A DNA stretch of 15,135 bases from Gemmatimonadota bacterium (GCA_009845645.1 VXZF01000405.1:1-15135), one strand, 5' to 3'; counted from the stretch's first letter, positions 1 through 8,289 are shown. The notes: generated by a model from the letters alone, not told the origin. Made by a program: numbers and translations.

Positions 1-383
1 AGCGCGAGTTGATCTACTTTGCGCTCTTGGATCTCAAGCGCGAGGTCGCCGAGCTAAGAGCCGCAGTCGAGCGCAATGCCTCCGTGATGCCGTCCTCTAC
101 GCCTCCCGTAGCACCAAGGGCCGTTCGACCGGTCGCGCCCGAGGAACCGATCTATCCGGTTGAGGACACCCCTTACCATCCCGCAGACTCCCAGCAATCC
201 GCGGCAATACGCGTCCCCGAAAACGCAGCTATTGAGCCTTTGCCCTCGCTCAAAGACCGCGAGCGTGAAGCCATCGAACAGGCTCTCGACCGCGTCGGCG
301 GCAATCGTCGGAAGGCCGCCGACATCCTCGGCATCAGCACTCGCACGCTCTACCGAAAACTGAACGAATACGACCTCCAATGA
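1..383 (+). CDS. NtrC-type sigma-54-dependent regulator, C-terminal end (partial)
   Basis: This is the 3' end of a gene that begins outside the window; the reading frame is open to base 3, so the TTG at 9 need not be a start. The visible part opens with a helical segment ([18 protein letters not shown]) of the kind that follows the AAA+ domain in many NtrC-like regulators. A proline-rich linker follows at about residues 28-75. The last 45 residues are a Fis-type helix-turn-helix ([20 protein letters not shown], then [12 protein letters not shown]), which binds enhancer sites upstream of sigma-54 promoters. The receiver and ATPase domains are not visible, so the signal it answers is unknown. 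Its stop overlaps the start of the HtrA gene by four bases (ATGA), so the two are probably co-transcribed. The family assignment is firm; the individual regulator cannot be named. Confidence 0.85.
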   Translation, partial: RELIYFALLDLKREVAELRAAVERNASVMPSSTPPVAPRAVRPVAPEEPIYPVEDTPYHPADSQQSAAIRVPENAAIEPLPSLKDREREAIEQALDRVGGNRRKAADILGISTRTLYRKLNEYDLQ

Positions 384-1861
384 AGCACCTTCTCCGCGCC
401 GTTAGGCGCGACAACCCCTCCACTCTGTTCAGTTGGGTGGGCAGCGCACTTATTGCCGCGTTGCTCGCGGGCGCGCGCCCGGTTGGGGCGCAAATGCCAG
501 AGGAGAGCACGCAGCCAATCGCGGATCTAAGCAGGGCTTTCCGCCACGCCTACGAACAAGCGAAGCCCGCCGTGGTTTTAATCTCGGCGACGACCAGATC
601 GCGGCAAAAGCGCGCATTGCCCCCCTTCCACCCGGAAATTCCCGAAGACTTTCGCGGCATAGGCTCCGGCACTATCGTCAGCGCCGATGGCTACATTCTG
701 AGCAATTACCACGTCGTCGCCGAGGCCGACTCCATCCAAGTCACCCTCTCGGACCGCCGCATCTATCGAGCTAAGATCATCGGCTTTGATTCGCTGATTG
801 ACATCGCTCTGCTCAAGATTGAGGCGCAGGGGCTACCTACTGTGCAGTTGGCCGATTCAGACCGCTTGCAAATCGGCGATTGGGTGCTGGCCATTGGCCA
901 TCCCTTGGGCATGGGGTCAACGCTGACGCACGGCATCGTCAGTGCCCTAGGGCGCCAAGCAGGCATTTTCAACCCCAGAAGCGACGAAGAAAATCGCTAC
1001 GCCATCGAAAGTTTCATCCAGACCAATGCCGTGATTAACCCCGGCAACTCCGGCGGCCCTTTACTCGATCTACAGGGCCGAGTCGTAGGAATCAATACGG
1101 CTATTTCAACGCGCACTGGTTACTACATCGGCTATGGGCTAGCCGTGCCGATCAACCTAGCGCGCGAGGTAGTGGAAGATCTGTTGGTCCACGGACGGAT
1201 CGTACGCGGCTACTTAGGCGTGTCCATGGAATCTGAGATGACCCCAGAGCTAATCCGCGAACACAGCCTTGACATGGAACGGCCACGAGGCGTTTACCTC
1301 AGAGATGTGCAGCCCAACAGCCCGGCCGCGCGCGGAGGTTTGCTCGACGGGGACGTCGTCCTGTCGCTCGATGGCACCGAGGTAAATCACTTCAACCACC
1401 TGCAGACGCTGATCTACGGTCGCGACCCAGGCGAAACGGTCAGCCTGCAAATCATGCGCCAGAATCAAATCCACCACGTCGCCGTGGTGCTCGGCGAGCG
1501 CGAAGAGGATCGGCTCCTTTCCCAAGGCCATCAGCGGCTAGCAAAGCTAGGGATTTCAGTTGAAACCTTGCCCTCCGAGTTGGCCGCCGAGTTGGGCTTT
1601 ATCGGCGAGTTGGCGGCTGAGTTGGGATTTGCACAAGGCGAGGGGCCGGTGGTAGTAGTTGAAGTAGATCCAGAGGGGCTGGCCGCGGATAAAGGGATTC
1701 AAGTGCGAGATGTGATTACCGAGGTGGATCAGGAACGCGTTACTTCGTTGGAGCAATTTGTGCGCTTTGTTTCCGAACTGGAGGAGGGGCAGTCTGCGTT
1801 CTTCTGGTTTTGGCGGCCCGATACCGGAATTGAGGTTCGGGCACTGAGGATTCCGGAGTAA
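380..1861 (+). CDS. Periplasmic HtrA/DegP-type serine protease with two PDZ domains
   Basis: Protein of 493 residues. The N-terminus is basic then hydrophobic (about residues 20-37, ending PVGAQ) and looks like a Sec signal peptide, so it should act in the periplasm. The chymotrypsin-fold domain has the full triad: His111 ([10 protein letters not shown]), Asp141 ([10 protein letters not shown]) and Ser224 ([10 protein letters not shown]). PDZ1 covers about 275-370 and PDZ2 about 385-490, the DegP/DegQ layout. Such proteases degrade or refold damaged envelope proteins. The start is the ATG at 380, inside the stop of the upstream regulator; no clear Shine-Dalgarno site is seen. PDZ2 contains a tandem duplication of eight residues (ELAAELGF, starting at 400 and 410). 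Whether it is the DegP, DegQ or DegS orthologue cannot be decided. Confidence 0.95.
   Translation: MKHLLRAVRRDNPSTLFSWVGSALIAALLAGARPVGAQMPEESTQPIADLSRAFRHAYEQAKPAVVLISATTRSRQKRALPPFHPEIPEDFRGIGSGTIVSADGYILSNYHVVAEADSIQVTLSDRRIYRAKIIGFDSLIDIALLKIEAQGLPTVQLADSDRLQIGDWVLAIGHPLGMGSTLTHGIVSALGRQAGIFNPRSDEENRYAIESFIQTNAVINPGNSGGPLLDLQGRVVGINTAISTRTGYYIGYGLAVPINLAREVVEDLLVHGRIVRGYLGVSMESEMTPELIREHSLDMERPRGVYLRDVQPNSPAARGGLLDGDVVLSLDGTEVNHFNHLQTLIYGRDPGETVSLQIMRQNQIHHVAVVLGEREEDRLLSQGHQRLAKLGISVETLPSELAAELGFIGELAAELGFAQGEGPVVVVEVDPEGLAADKGIQVRDVITEVDQERVTSLEQFVRFVSELEEGQSAFFWFWRPDTGIEVRALRIPE
1577..1636 (+). repeat. Tandem 30-bp duplication inside the HtrA PDZ2 domain
   Basis: Two adjacent 30-base units (1577-1606 and 1607-1636) both encode ELAAELGF followed by two differing residues. 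In the first 24 bases of each unit 21 positions match, and the three differences are all synonymous (two Ala codons and one Gly codon). The unit lies at the start of PDZ2, near where the carboxylate-binding loop and first strand of a PDZ domain are expected. Confidence 0.85.
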
Positions 1862-1865
1862 AACC

Positions 1866-3005
1866 GTGACGCCCGACCTAAAAGAGGCCGATGCCTTGCT
1901 GATGATCGGCAGCAGCGAACGCTGCGCTAATCTGTTCTACGCCACCCGTTTCCGCGCTCCCGATTCCTTCGTCTTTTTGTGGACCCCCAGCGAAAAAGTC
2001 ATGCTCGCCAACAACCTCGAGATCGACCGGGCGCGCGACCAAGCTAGCGTCGATCAGGTATTGTCTTATACCCAGTACGAGAAGCAGGCCAAGGAAAGGG
2101 GCCAAGAACATCCCAATAGCAAAGACGTCTTGTTGGAACTTTTGCGCGACCTCGGCTTGGCGAAGCTGCAAGTGCCCGCTGATTTTCCCCTTGGTACGGC
2201 CGATTTTCTGCGGGGGGAAGGCATCGAACTGGCCATTGCGGCCGAGCCGCTCTTTCCCCAGCGCAACATCAAGGACGCCACAGAGATCGAGAGTGTGCGC
2301 CGGGCGATGCGGGCCGCCGAAGCGGGCATGGAAACGGCAATTGAAGGGCTGCGAGCCGCCGATGTGCGCGACGGCGTGCTCTTCCTCAACGGCGACGTAC
2401 TCACTTCCGAGCGCTTGCGGCGCATGGTGCATCAGACGCTCATGGACTGCGACAGCATTGGCGAACACACCATCATCGCCGGCGGCGACCAAGGCTGCGA
2501 CCCACACCAAGTGGGCTTCGGGCCTTTGCGCGCAGGCAAGACCATCATCATCGACATCTTTCCACGCGATGAGGCGAGCGGCTACTACGGAGACCTGACG
2601 CGGACCTTCTGTAAGGGACCAGCCTCCAAGCCGATGCAACACCTGTACGAAACCGTGCTGAAGGCTCAACAATTGGGCTTAGACCACATCCGTCCGGGTG
2701 CCGAAGGCCACCTTATTCACGAAGCAATCCAGCAATTTTTCAGCGATGCCGACTACGAGACGGGAAAGAAAGACGGCTATATGCAGGGCTACATCCACAG
2801 CACGGGACACGGGCTAGGTCTGGAGATCCACGAGGGGCCGAGGATCGGTCCGCGCGGCGATGTGCTTGAGTCGGGGCATGTCGTGACGATGGAGCCGGGA
2901 CTCTACTACCGAGGCTTGGGGGGCGTGCGGGTCGAAGATACGGTAGTCGTTTGCGCCGACGGCTACGAGAACCTATGCGGCCTGCCCAAGGTACTCGAAG
3001 TGTGA
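1866..3005 (+). CDS. M24-family Xaa-Pro aminopeptidase-like metallopeptidase
   Basis: Protein of 379 residues starting at GTG 1866, with a GGAG ribosome-binding site at 1855-1858 that lies next to the HtrA stop. The C-terminal half is a pita-bread (creatinase/aminopeptidase P) domain. It has all five expected metal ligands: Asp230 (IIIDIFP), Asp243 (YYGDLTRTF), His315 (STGHGLGLEIHEG), Glu343 (TMEPGLYY) and Glu357 (VRVEDTVVV). The N-terminal 150 residues form the usual creatinase N-domain and there is no signal peptide, so it is probably cytoplasmic. Family members remove an N-terminal residue preceding proline, or cleave X-Pro dipeptides. The four-base gap to HtrA suggests one transcript and a possible role in peptide turnover. 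Exact substrate specificity cannot be read from the sequence. Confidence 0.9.
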   Translation: MTPDLKEADALLMIGSSERCANLFYATRFRAPDSFVFLWTPSEKVMLANNLEIDRARDQASVDQVLSYTQYEKQAKERGQEHPNSKDVLLELLRDLGLAKLQVPADFPLGTADFLRGEGIELAIAAEPLFPQRNIKDATEIESVRRAMRAAEAGMETAIEGLRAADVRDGVLFLNGDVLTSERLRRMVHQTLMDCDSIGEHTIIAGGDQGCDPHQVGFGPLRAGKTIIIDIFPRDEASGYYGDLTRTFCKGPASKPMQHLYETVLKAQQLGLDHIRPGAEGHLIHEAIQQFFSDADYETGKKDGYMQGYIHSTGHGLGLEIHEGPRIGPRGDVLESGHVVTMEPGLYYRGLGGVRVEDTVVVCADGYENLCGLPKVLEV

Positions 3006-3021
3006 ATGTAGCCCTTTACGC

Positions 3022-3042
3022 CAACGGGTGTACTCGTTGACA
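3022..3042 (+). promoter_or_regulatory. Possible promoter/operator upstream of ccmE
   Basis: A perfect TTGACA box lies at 3037-3042, in the 66-base gap before the ATG at 3072. The best -10 at 18 bp spacing (GATTTA, 3061-3066) is poor. An imperfect palindrome at 3022-3039 (arms CAACG and CGTTG around an 8-base centre) overlaps the -35 box and could be an operator; as RNA it would form a 7-bp hairpin with one G-U pair. If used, transcription would begin at or beside the ATG. Weak, because the -10 is poor. Confidence 0.3.
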
Positions 3043-3071
3043 AGAAAGGGAAATTGAGCAGATTTACTCTT

Positions 3072-3506
3072 ATGAGACGGCACAAATTCACCCTTGGCTC
3101 CCTAGTCATTGCTGCGGGTCTAATCTACCTTTTTGTCGCTGGCGTTCAGCAGTCGACGGCGACTCACATGACCCTGCAAACTCTGATGGAGGGAGCTACA
3201 GACGACAGCCAGCGCATCCAACTAGGCGGCAGCACCGTGGTGCCCGGTTCGATTGAATGGGACCGGTATCGCTCGCGCCCCGAATTTGTGATTACCGACG
3301 GGCAACACACGCTGAGGGTGCGCTACGTCGGACACGCCGTGCTACCCGATACCTTCAAAGACGAAGCACTGGTAGTTCTCGAAGGCGAATACGATGCAGC
3401 CGATCAGGTCTTTGCCGCTGAGATCGTCTTTGCCAAATGCCCCTCCAAATACGAGGGACAAAGCTATGAAGGCCACGTGCAGGCGATGAATAGCCCGAAG
3501 GGCTAG
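3072..3506 (+). CDS. ccmE: Cytochrome c maturation heme chaperone CcmE, CxxxY variant
   Basis: Periplasmic heme chaperone anchored by one N-terminal membrane helix (about residues 7-26, LGSLVIAAGLIYLFVAGV); 144 residues from the ATG at 3072. The body is the OB-fold CcmE domain. The usual heme-binding motif is H-x-x-x-Y (HDENY in E. coli). Here it is Cys123-P-S-K-Tyr127, so cysteine replaces histidine. A CxxxY form is known from archaea and sulfate reducers. The start is uncertain. A TTG at 3054 lies just after AAAGGG (3045-3050) and would add six residues. The ATG gives the typical MRRHKF-type N-terminus and is preferred. It heads the Ccm cluster, 32 bases before ccmF. Confidence 0.9.
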   Translation: MRRHKFTLGSLVIAAGLIYLFVAGVQQSTATHMTLQTLMEGATDDSQRIQLGGSTVVPGSIEWDRYRSRPEFVITDGQHTLRVRYVGHAVLPDTFKDEALVVLEGEYDAADQVFAAEIVFAKCPSKYEGQSYEGHVQAMNSPKG

Positions 3507-3538
3507 CCCGCACGCCTTTTGGCTTTTCCCGATTCTTT

Positions 3539-5995
3539 ATGGTTGATATCGGCTATTTTGCCTTGTGCCTCGCGCTACTAGCGTCCGGCTATGGAGCTCT
3601 GGCGTCGGCCTTGGGGGCGAGGCGTGGCCACTTGGGTCTGGTGCGCTCGGGCGAAAATGGGGTCTTGGCGACCTGTGGCCTGCTGACGCTGGCAATTCTC
3701 GCGCTGTGGCACGCTATCCTCTCCCATGACTTCCAAGTCGAGTACGTGGCCGAAAACAGCAACCGCGCCATGCCTTTGTTCTATTTGATAACGGCGCTGT
3801 GGGGCGGTCAGAACGGGTCGCTGTTGTTTTGGGGCTGGATCTTATCCCTCTACTCGGCGGGCTTGGCCGCACTCTACCGCCAGCGCTATCGCGAATTGAT
3901 GCCCTACGCGATAGCGACCCTATCTCTTACTAGCTTCTTCTTTTGCATCGTGCACCTCTTTGCCGCTGACCCGTTCCAGCGCCTGCCCTTCACGCCAGAA
4001 GACGGCCGCGGGCTCAACCCGATTCTACAACATCCCGTTATGGCCATTCATCCGCCGATGCTTTACTTGGGCATGGTGGGCATGGTCGTGCCCTTTGCTT
4101 TTGCCATCGCCGCGCTCTTGACCGGCAAGTTGGACGCTACTTGGCTCCGCGCTGCACGCCGCTGGATGCTCATTCCTTGGACCTTTCTCGGCTTCGGCCT
4201 CCTGCTAGGCGGCAAATGGGCTTATGTCGAACTGGGGTGGGGTGGATATTGGGCGTGGGATCCGGTGGAGAACTCTTCGCTGATGCCTTGGCTGGTCGCC
4301 ACCGCGTTTCTGCACTCGATCATGATTCAAGAACGCAAGGGCATGCTCAAGGTATGGAATGTGGCCCTGGCGATCCTCACGTACGCGCTGTGCCTCTTCG
4401 GCACCTTTATGACCCGTAGTGGCATCATCTCCTCGGTTCACGCCTTTGCCCAATCCAATATCGGGCCTTTTTTTGGCACGTTTCTCGTCCTGACGCTGGT
4501 TTTTTCCTTTGGGCTTTTGTGGCTGCGGCTACCCTTGCTCAAGGCCGAAAACCGCTTGGAATCTTTTGCCTCGCGCGAGACGGCTTTCTTGCTCAACAAC
4601 TGGGTTCTCTTGGGAATGCTCTTCGCCGTGTTCTGGGGCACGGTTTTCCCGCTGGTCTCCGAGGCATTGACCGACGAGCAGATCACGGTCGGACCTCCTT
4701 TTTTTAACCAAGTCACGATTCCCATCGGCCTAGTGCTTCTGTTGTTGACAGGTGCTGGTCCGCTCTTTGCTTGGCGTCGCACCTCCAGCGAGAGTCTGCG
4801 CAAAAATTTCATTCGCCCGGTGACGGCAGGCGCACTTTCTTGCGGGGTCTTTTTTGTTGTTGGCATACGCGATCCCTATGTGGTGCTGTCATTCGGGCTA
4901 TGCGTCTTCGTACTCGTCGCGCTTGGTTCCGAATTCCACGCTGGGGCGCGGGCGCGGAGGCACAGTACGGGCGAGTCCTATCCGGTGGCATTGTATCGCC
5001 TATGCGCCAAAAACCGACGGCGTTATGGCGGGTACTTGACCCATCTAGGGCTGGTATTGCTCTTTGCTGGCTTTACTGGCAAAGCCTTTACCCAAGAAGC
5101 CGAAATCGTCCTCGACCAAGGGGCTTCGCGTCAAGTCGGCGAATACCGGCTTACCTTCGCGTCGCTGGCCTTTGCCGAAAACGCCAATCACAGCACTACC
5201 GCTGCGGCCTTGGCTCTGCACCGCGACGATCAATTCCTCGGCACGCTGCTGCCAGAGCGCCGCTACTATCCGTCTTTTGATCAAGGTACTACGGAAGTCT
5301 CCATTTACTCGACTTGGCGCGAGGACTTCTATGTAATTTTGGTGGGCTCCGCTGAAGACCAAAGCGCCAAATTCCAAATCTATATCAACCCGCTAATCAA
5401 CTTCGTGTGGCTCGGTGCGGTTGTCCTAGTGATCGGCGCCCTGTGGGCGATGTGGCCCACGCCGCGAGACCGGCGGCTAGCGCGGATTGATCGCGAGACC
5501 GCAATGGCTTCGGCCATCGCACGGAAACCTCGTATGTACGTGCCCGTGCTCGCTGCATTGGCGCTGGGCTTCTCGCCGGTAGGGGCGGCGACAACGGCGG
5601 AAATCAAGGCTGTGGCTGAGGAGTTGGTCTGTCTCTGCGGCAATTGCCCTCGGGAATCCTTAGCCACTTGTCTTTGTACGGACTTCGCGGTCCCCGAACG
5701 CGAGGCGATTGGCTCAGCCCTAGACCAAGGCCAGACCCGACAGCAGATCATCGACGGCTATGTAGCGCGTTTTGGCCCGATGGTCTTAGCCACTCCGCCA
5801 CACGAGGGCTTTAACTTGCTCGCTTGGGTCGCGCCCTTTTTAGCTCTTTTGTTTGGCGTTGCCCTGGTACGCACCCTGCTAGTTCGCTGGAAGGACCAAG
5901 GCCAAGCGCCTCTACCGTCCAAGCCCCAGCCGGCCAACCGCAGCCAAGACGCGGAGCGCTTGAGACGCGAATTGGATCGCTACGACGAAGGCTAG
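3539..5995 (+). CDS. ccmF: CcmF-CcmH fusion: cytochrome c heme lyase with C-terminal CcmH module
   Basis: Protein of 818 residues; a stand-alone CcmF is about 650. Residues 1 to about 655 are polytopic CcmF. The tryptophan-rich WWD motif is at 234-241 (WGGYWAWD), and candidate heme-related histidines are His171 (AIHPPML), His259 (FLHSIM), His301 (SSVHAF) and His502 (YLTHLG). A second signal-like helix follows at about 666-685. Next comes a periplasmic CcmH/CycL-type domain with Cys698, Cys700, Cys703, Cys711 and Cys713 (CLCGNC and CLC) and the family-typical end ATPPHEGFNLLAWVAPF, then a final helix and a charged tail. CcmF attaches heme to apocytochrome c, and CcmH reduces or holds the apocytochrome CxxCH thiols. 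No stop or frameshift separates the parts. A separate start at Met666 is possible, but no good ribosome-binding site precedes it. Confidence 0.93.
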   Translation: MVDIGYFALCLALLASGYGALASALGARRGHLGLVRSGENGVLATCGLLTLAILALWHAILSHDFQVEYVAENSNRAMPLFYLITALWGGQNGSLLFWGWILSLYSAGLAALYRQRYRELMPYAIATLSLTSFFFCIVHLFAADPFQRLPFTPEDGRGLNPILQHPVMAIHPPMLYLGMVGMVVPFAFAIAALLTGKLDATWLRAARRWMLIPWTFLGFGLLLGGKWAYVELGWGGYWAWDPVENSSLMPWLVATAFLHSIMIQERKGMLKVWNVALAILTYALCLFGTFMTRSGIISSVHAFAQSNIGPFFGTFLVLTLVFSFGLLWLRLPLLKAENRLESFASRETAFLLNNWVLLGMLFAVFWGTVFPLVSEALTDEQITVGPPFFNQVTIPIGLVLLLLTGAGPLFAWRRTSSESLRKNFIRPVTAGALSCGVFFVVGIRDPYVVLSFGLCVFVLVALGSEFHAGARARRHSTGESYPVALYRLCAKNRRRYGGYLTHLGLVLLFAGFTGKAFTQEAEIVLDQGASRQVGEYRLTFASLAFAENANHSTTAAALALHRDDQFLGTLLPERRYYPSFDQGTTEVSIYSTWREDFYVILVGSAEDQSAKFQIYINPLINFVWLGAVVLVIGALWAMWPTPRDRRLARIDRETAMASAIARKPRMYVPVLAALALGFSPVGAATTAEIKAVAEELVCLCGNCPRESLATCLCTDFAVPEREAIGSALDQGQTRQQIIDGYVARFGPMVLATPPHEGFNLLAWVAPFLALLFGVALVRTLLVRWKDQGQAPLPSKPQPANRSQDAERLRRELDRYDEG

Positions 5996-6034
5996 TTCGG
6001 CCAAACCGATGCGGGCCTACAGAGGCTATATATA

Positions 6035-6472
6035 ATGAACGTGATAGAACTTTTACCCATATTGTGTTCTATCGCGCTGCTGTTGGGACTGTTGCTCTAT
6101 CTGGCACATCCCCTCCTAACGAACGGGCGGACGGGCGCAGCGAGTGGATCGACGCGACAGCTTTTTGAGCGCAAGGAGCAGCTTTTGGGCGAGATCGTCG
6201 AACTGGAGCTTGACCGCGAGCTTGGGAAAGTATCCGCAGAGGATTTTCAGCGCCTCTTCGCCGAGTTGGAGGCCAAGACGCTGGCAGTTATCGGCGAGTT
6301 GGATCGGCTCAACGGCGCGAGCAGCGATCAATTCGAACGACGCATAGAAGAGGAGGTCGCGGCCTTGCGCCAAAAAACCGCCGTTCCTCATTGCCACGGC
6401 TGTGGGGCCTTGCGGCGCGAGGGCGATCGGTTCTGTCCGCAATGCGGCGCTTCGCTAGTGGAATCTGGCTGA
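6035..6472 (+). CDS. Membrane-anchored zinc-ribbon protein, CcmI-like N-terminus
   Basis: Protein of 145 residues. One N-terminal membrane helix (about 5-25) is followed by a charged helical stretch at 41-90 (RKEQLLGEIVELELDRELGK), the style of segment seen in CcmI/CycH N-termini. The C-terminus is a zinc ribbon with Cys120, Cys123, Cys134 and Cys137 (CHGC, ten residues, CPQC), probably cytoplasmic. AGAGG at 6021-6025 is a good ribosome-binding site, 9 bases before the ATG. The place between ccmF-H and ccmA suggests a CcmI-like scaffolding role in heme lyase assembly, but no TPR domain is present. The function is inferred from context only. Confidence 0.7.
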   Translation: MNVIELLPILCSIALLLGLLLYLAHPLLTNGRTGAASGSTRQLFERKEQLLGEIVELELDRELGKVSAEDFQRLFAELEAKTLAVIGELDRLNGASSDQFERRIEEEVAALRQKTAVPHCHGCGALRREGDRFCPQCGASLVESG

Positions 6473-6475
6473 GCT

Positions 6476-7549
6476 ATGGTTCTGCGCTCGCTTTGTGTTG
6501 CAATCGTCCTTTGCGCTTCTGATCTGTGGGGTGCGGCGATCAACGGTTATGTACTCAACCCTTTCACCCAAGCGCGAATTCCGGGTATTCCCGTGGCCTT
6601 CTACGTCCGCCAAGACGGAGAGATTCTCGAGATGCTGCGCAAGGAGACCGACGCCGAGGGGCGCTTCTCTTTTGCTGGCCCTTTTCTACAGAGCGGACTC
6701 TCCTTCGGGCTAGCGGCCTTCTACGACGACATCCCCTACTTTTCTTCGACTCTTGAGGCCGGTGCGCAACAACAGGTCATCCTTGAAGTGTACGAAAAAA
6801 CCGATGATCCCTCCGGAATCCGCATCGGTACTCATCACCTCTTTTTCGCGCTACGCGAGAACGCGATTGAGTGCATCCAACTCCTGCAAATTCACAACAC
6901 CCGCGAGCGCACGTACGCAGGCCGTGGTGACGGACGCGAGCGGCAAGTGACTGAGCTTGTCTTGCCAATGGGCATCTTCAATCTCCAAAGCCACTCGGGG
7001 CTGCTCCACCAAGCCGGAGAAGGTCGTTTCTTCGACAACCAGCCCCTGCCTCCGGGCCGCTCGCAACGGAGTCTTTCTTTTAATCTCGACGCGCGCAACT
7101 TCGCCAGCCCCTATGTGCATCAGGTGATATATCCGACCGACCGCTTGGAGGTTTTTCTCGACCCACCTTCCACAGAGATCAAACCGCCTTTTATCGACCT
7201 AGGTATCGTTGAACAGCACGGACGCCAGTACCGGAAAGTGACTATGGAAAACCTACAGCCAAGTCAGCAGGTGGCGATTCCCTTACCTTTCGCCCCCTCG
7301 CTGCGTTGGTCGCTCAAATGGGTCGCACTGGCTGGCGCATTCCTCGCCGGTGGTGTCGCGCTGGCATTGAGCCGCCAACACCCAAGCACCGATCGCGCAC
7401 ACGCGCTAAAACAGCGGCAGCATCTCATTGAGGAACTCGCTCGGCTCGACGACTCTTTTGCCGACCGGCCCGAAGATCCGCATTACATGGACCAGCGGGC
7501 GCTGCTGATGCGCGAAGCGGTTGCCCTGGCTCAAGCGCTTGACGTGTGA
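6476..7549 (+). CDS. Exported carboxypeptidase-regulatory-like protein with C-terminal membrane helix
   Basis: Protein of 357 residues, three bases after the zinc-ribbon gene. Residues 1-20 look like a signal peptide (VLRSLCVAIVLCASDLWGA). Residues 21-105 fit a carboxypeptidase regulatory-like beta-sandwich (INGYVLNPFTQARIPGIPV, then TDAEGRFSFAGPF). A mostly beta middle region, perhaps a second such domain, runs to about 270. One membrane helix lies at 279-299. The cytoplasmic tail at 311-353 (RQHLIEELARLDDSFAD) resembles the CcmI-like helical segment of the preceding protein. Genes of this build sit in Ccm clusters of some other phyla, as I recall, but no role is established. The stop overlaps the ATG of ccmA by one base. 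It could be a periplasmic partner of the CcmF-CcmH lyase. Confidence 0.6.
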   Translation: MVLRSLCVAIVLCASDLWGAAINGYVLNPFTQARIPGIPVAFYVRQDGEILEMLRKETDAEGRFSFAGPFLQSGLSFGLAAFYDDIPYFSSTLEAGAQQQVILEVYEKTDDPSGIRIGTHHLFFALRENAIECIQLLQIHNTRERTYAGRGDGRERQVTELVLPMGIFNLQSHSGLLHQAGEGRFFDNQPLPPGRSQRSLSFNLDARNFASPYVHQVIYPTDRLEVFLDPPSTEIKPPFIDLGIVEQHGRQYRKVTMENLQPSQQVAIPLPFAPSLRWSLKWVALAGAFLAGGVALALSRQHPSTDRAHALKQRQHLIEELARLDDSFADRPEDPHYMDQRALLMREAVALAQALDV

Positions 7550-8289
7550 TGAGTGGAGACGACGCCATCGTCCTAGCGGGCGCTGCTAAACGCTTCGGTA
7601 CCCACACTGCCCTGCATCCCATCGATCTGGTCATCCCGCGCGGGCAAGCGGCGCTGCTCGTTGGTGCCAATGGCGCGGGCAAGAGTACCCTATTGCGGCT
7701 GGTGGCTGGCCTCTGCCGACCTTCGGCGGGGAGCGTGAAAATCAACGGTCGCGATCCCCAACGCACCCCCGAGGTACGGGCAGAGATCGGCCTGCTCTCG
7801 CATCAGACCTTGCTCTACGACGAACTGACGGCGAGAGAGAACTTGCGCTTCTTCGCCCAACTCTATGGCTTGGACAATCCAGACGAACTGCTCGCTGCGG
7901 CCTTAGCGGCTGTTGGTCTGTGCTTTCCGTCGCCAGTATTGGCGACGCACGAGCGGCTCAACCAGCGCGTGGGTTCGTTCTCCCGCGGTATGAAGCAGCG
8001 TCTGGCCATTGCCCGTGCCATCCTGCATGGCCCTTCTATCCTCTTGCTTGACGAGCCGTTTACCGGCCTCGACACCAGTGCCTGCGCTGCATTACACCGC
8101 CTCTTGCGCCGCTTTCGGCAAGAAGGACGCACCTGCATCTTGGTAACGCATCGCCTCGACGAGGCCGAGGGCCTAGTGGATCGCCTGCTGGTGATTGAAC
8201 GTGGTCAACGGCGCTTGGACCAAGTCCTGACGGAAGATTCTAACCAACTGCGCACGCTCTGCGCGCCTTATCTCGACGCCAACCCATGA
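7549..8289 (+). CDS. ccmA: Heme exporter ABC ATP-binding protein CcmA
   Basis: ABC ATPase of 246 residues from ATG 7549 (a GTG at 7546 would add one residue). It has Walker A at 39-47 (GANGAGKST), the signature region SFSRGMKQRLAIA at 143 onward (SRG in place of SGG), Walker B at 165-169 (LLLDEP) and the switch His201 (VTHR). The length fits CcmA. With CcmB and CcmC it forms the complex that uses ATP hydrolysis to release heme-loaded CcmE. The start overlaps the upstream stop by one base, and its own stop overlaps ccmB, so translation is coupled. Naming rests on its place directly before ccmB and ccmC; the fold alone would only say ABC ATPase. Confidence 0.93.
   Translation: MSGDDAIVLAGAAKRFGTHTALHPIDLVIPRGQAALLVGANGAGKSTLLRLVAGLCRPSAGSVKINGRDPQRTPEVRAEIGLLSHQTLLYDELTARENLRFFAQLYGLDNPDELLAAALAAVGLCFPSPVLATHERLNQRVGSFSRGMKQRLAIARAILHGPSILLLDEPFTGLDTSACAALHRLLRRFRQEGRTCILVTHRLDEAEGLVDRLLVIERGQRRLDQVLTEDSNQLRTLCAPYLDANP

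Noticed and set aside
1878..2672. Long minus-strand open frame (264 codons) opposite the aminopeptidase gene
   Set aside because: It is antisense to a gene with all five M24 metal ligands, and its translation has no recognisable domain. In GC-rich DNA such frames arise from codon bias.
3490..3509. Nested palindromes at the ccmE stop (AGCCC-GAA-GGGCT and GGGCTAGCCC)
   Set aside because: Stems are only five base pairs and no T tract follows, so it is not a convincing terminator.
4771..5280. Plus-strand open frame of 169 codons in another frame inside ccmF
   Set aside because: It overlaps a continuous CcmF sequence; its translation is arginine-rich and low in pattern, typical of a shadow frame.
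6031..6036. Perfect TATAAT overlapping the start of the zinc-ribbon gene
   Set aside because: It overlaps the ATG and no -35 box lies at the right distance. A good AGAGG ribosome-binding site at 6021 explains the start better.
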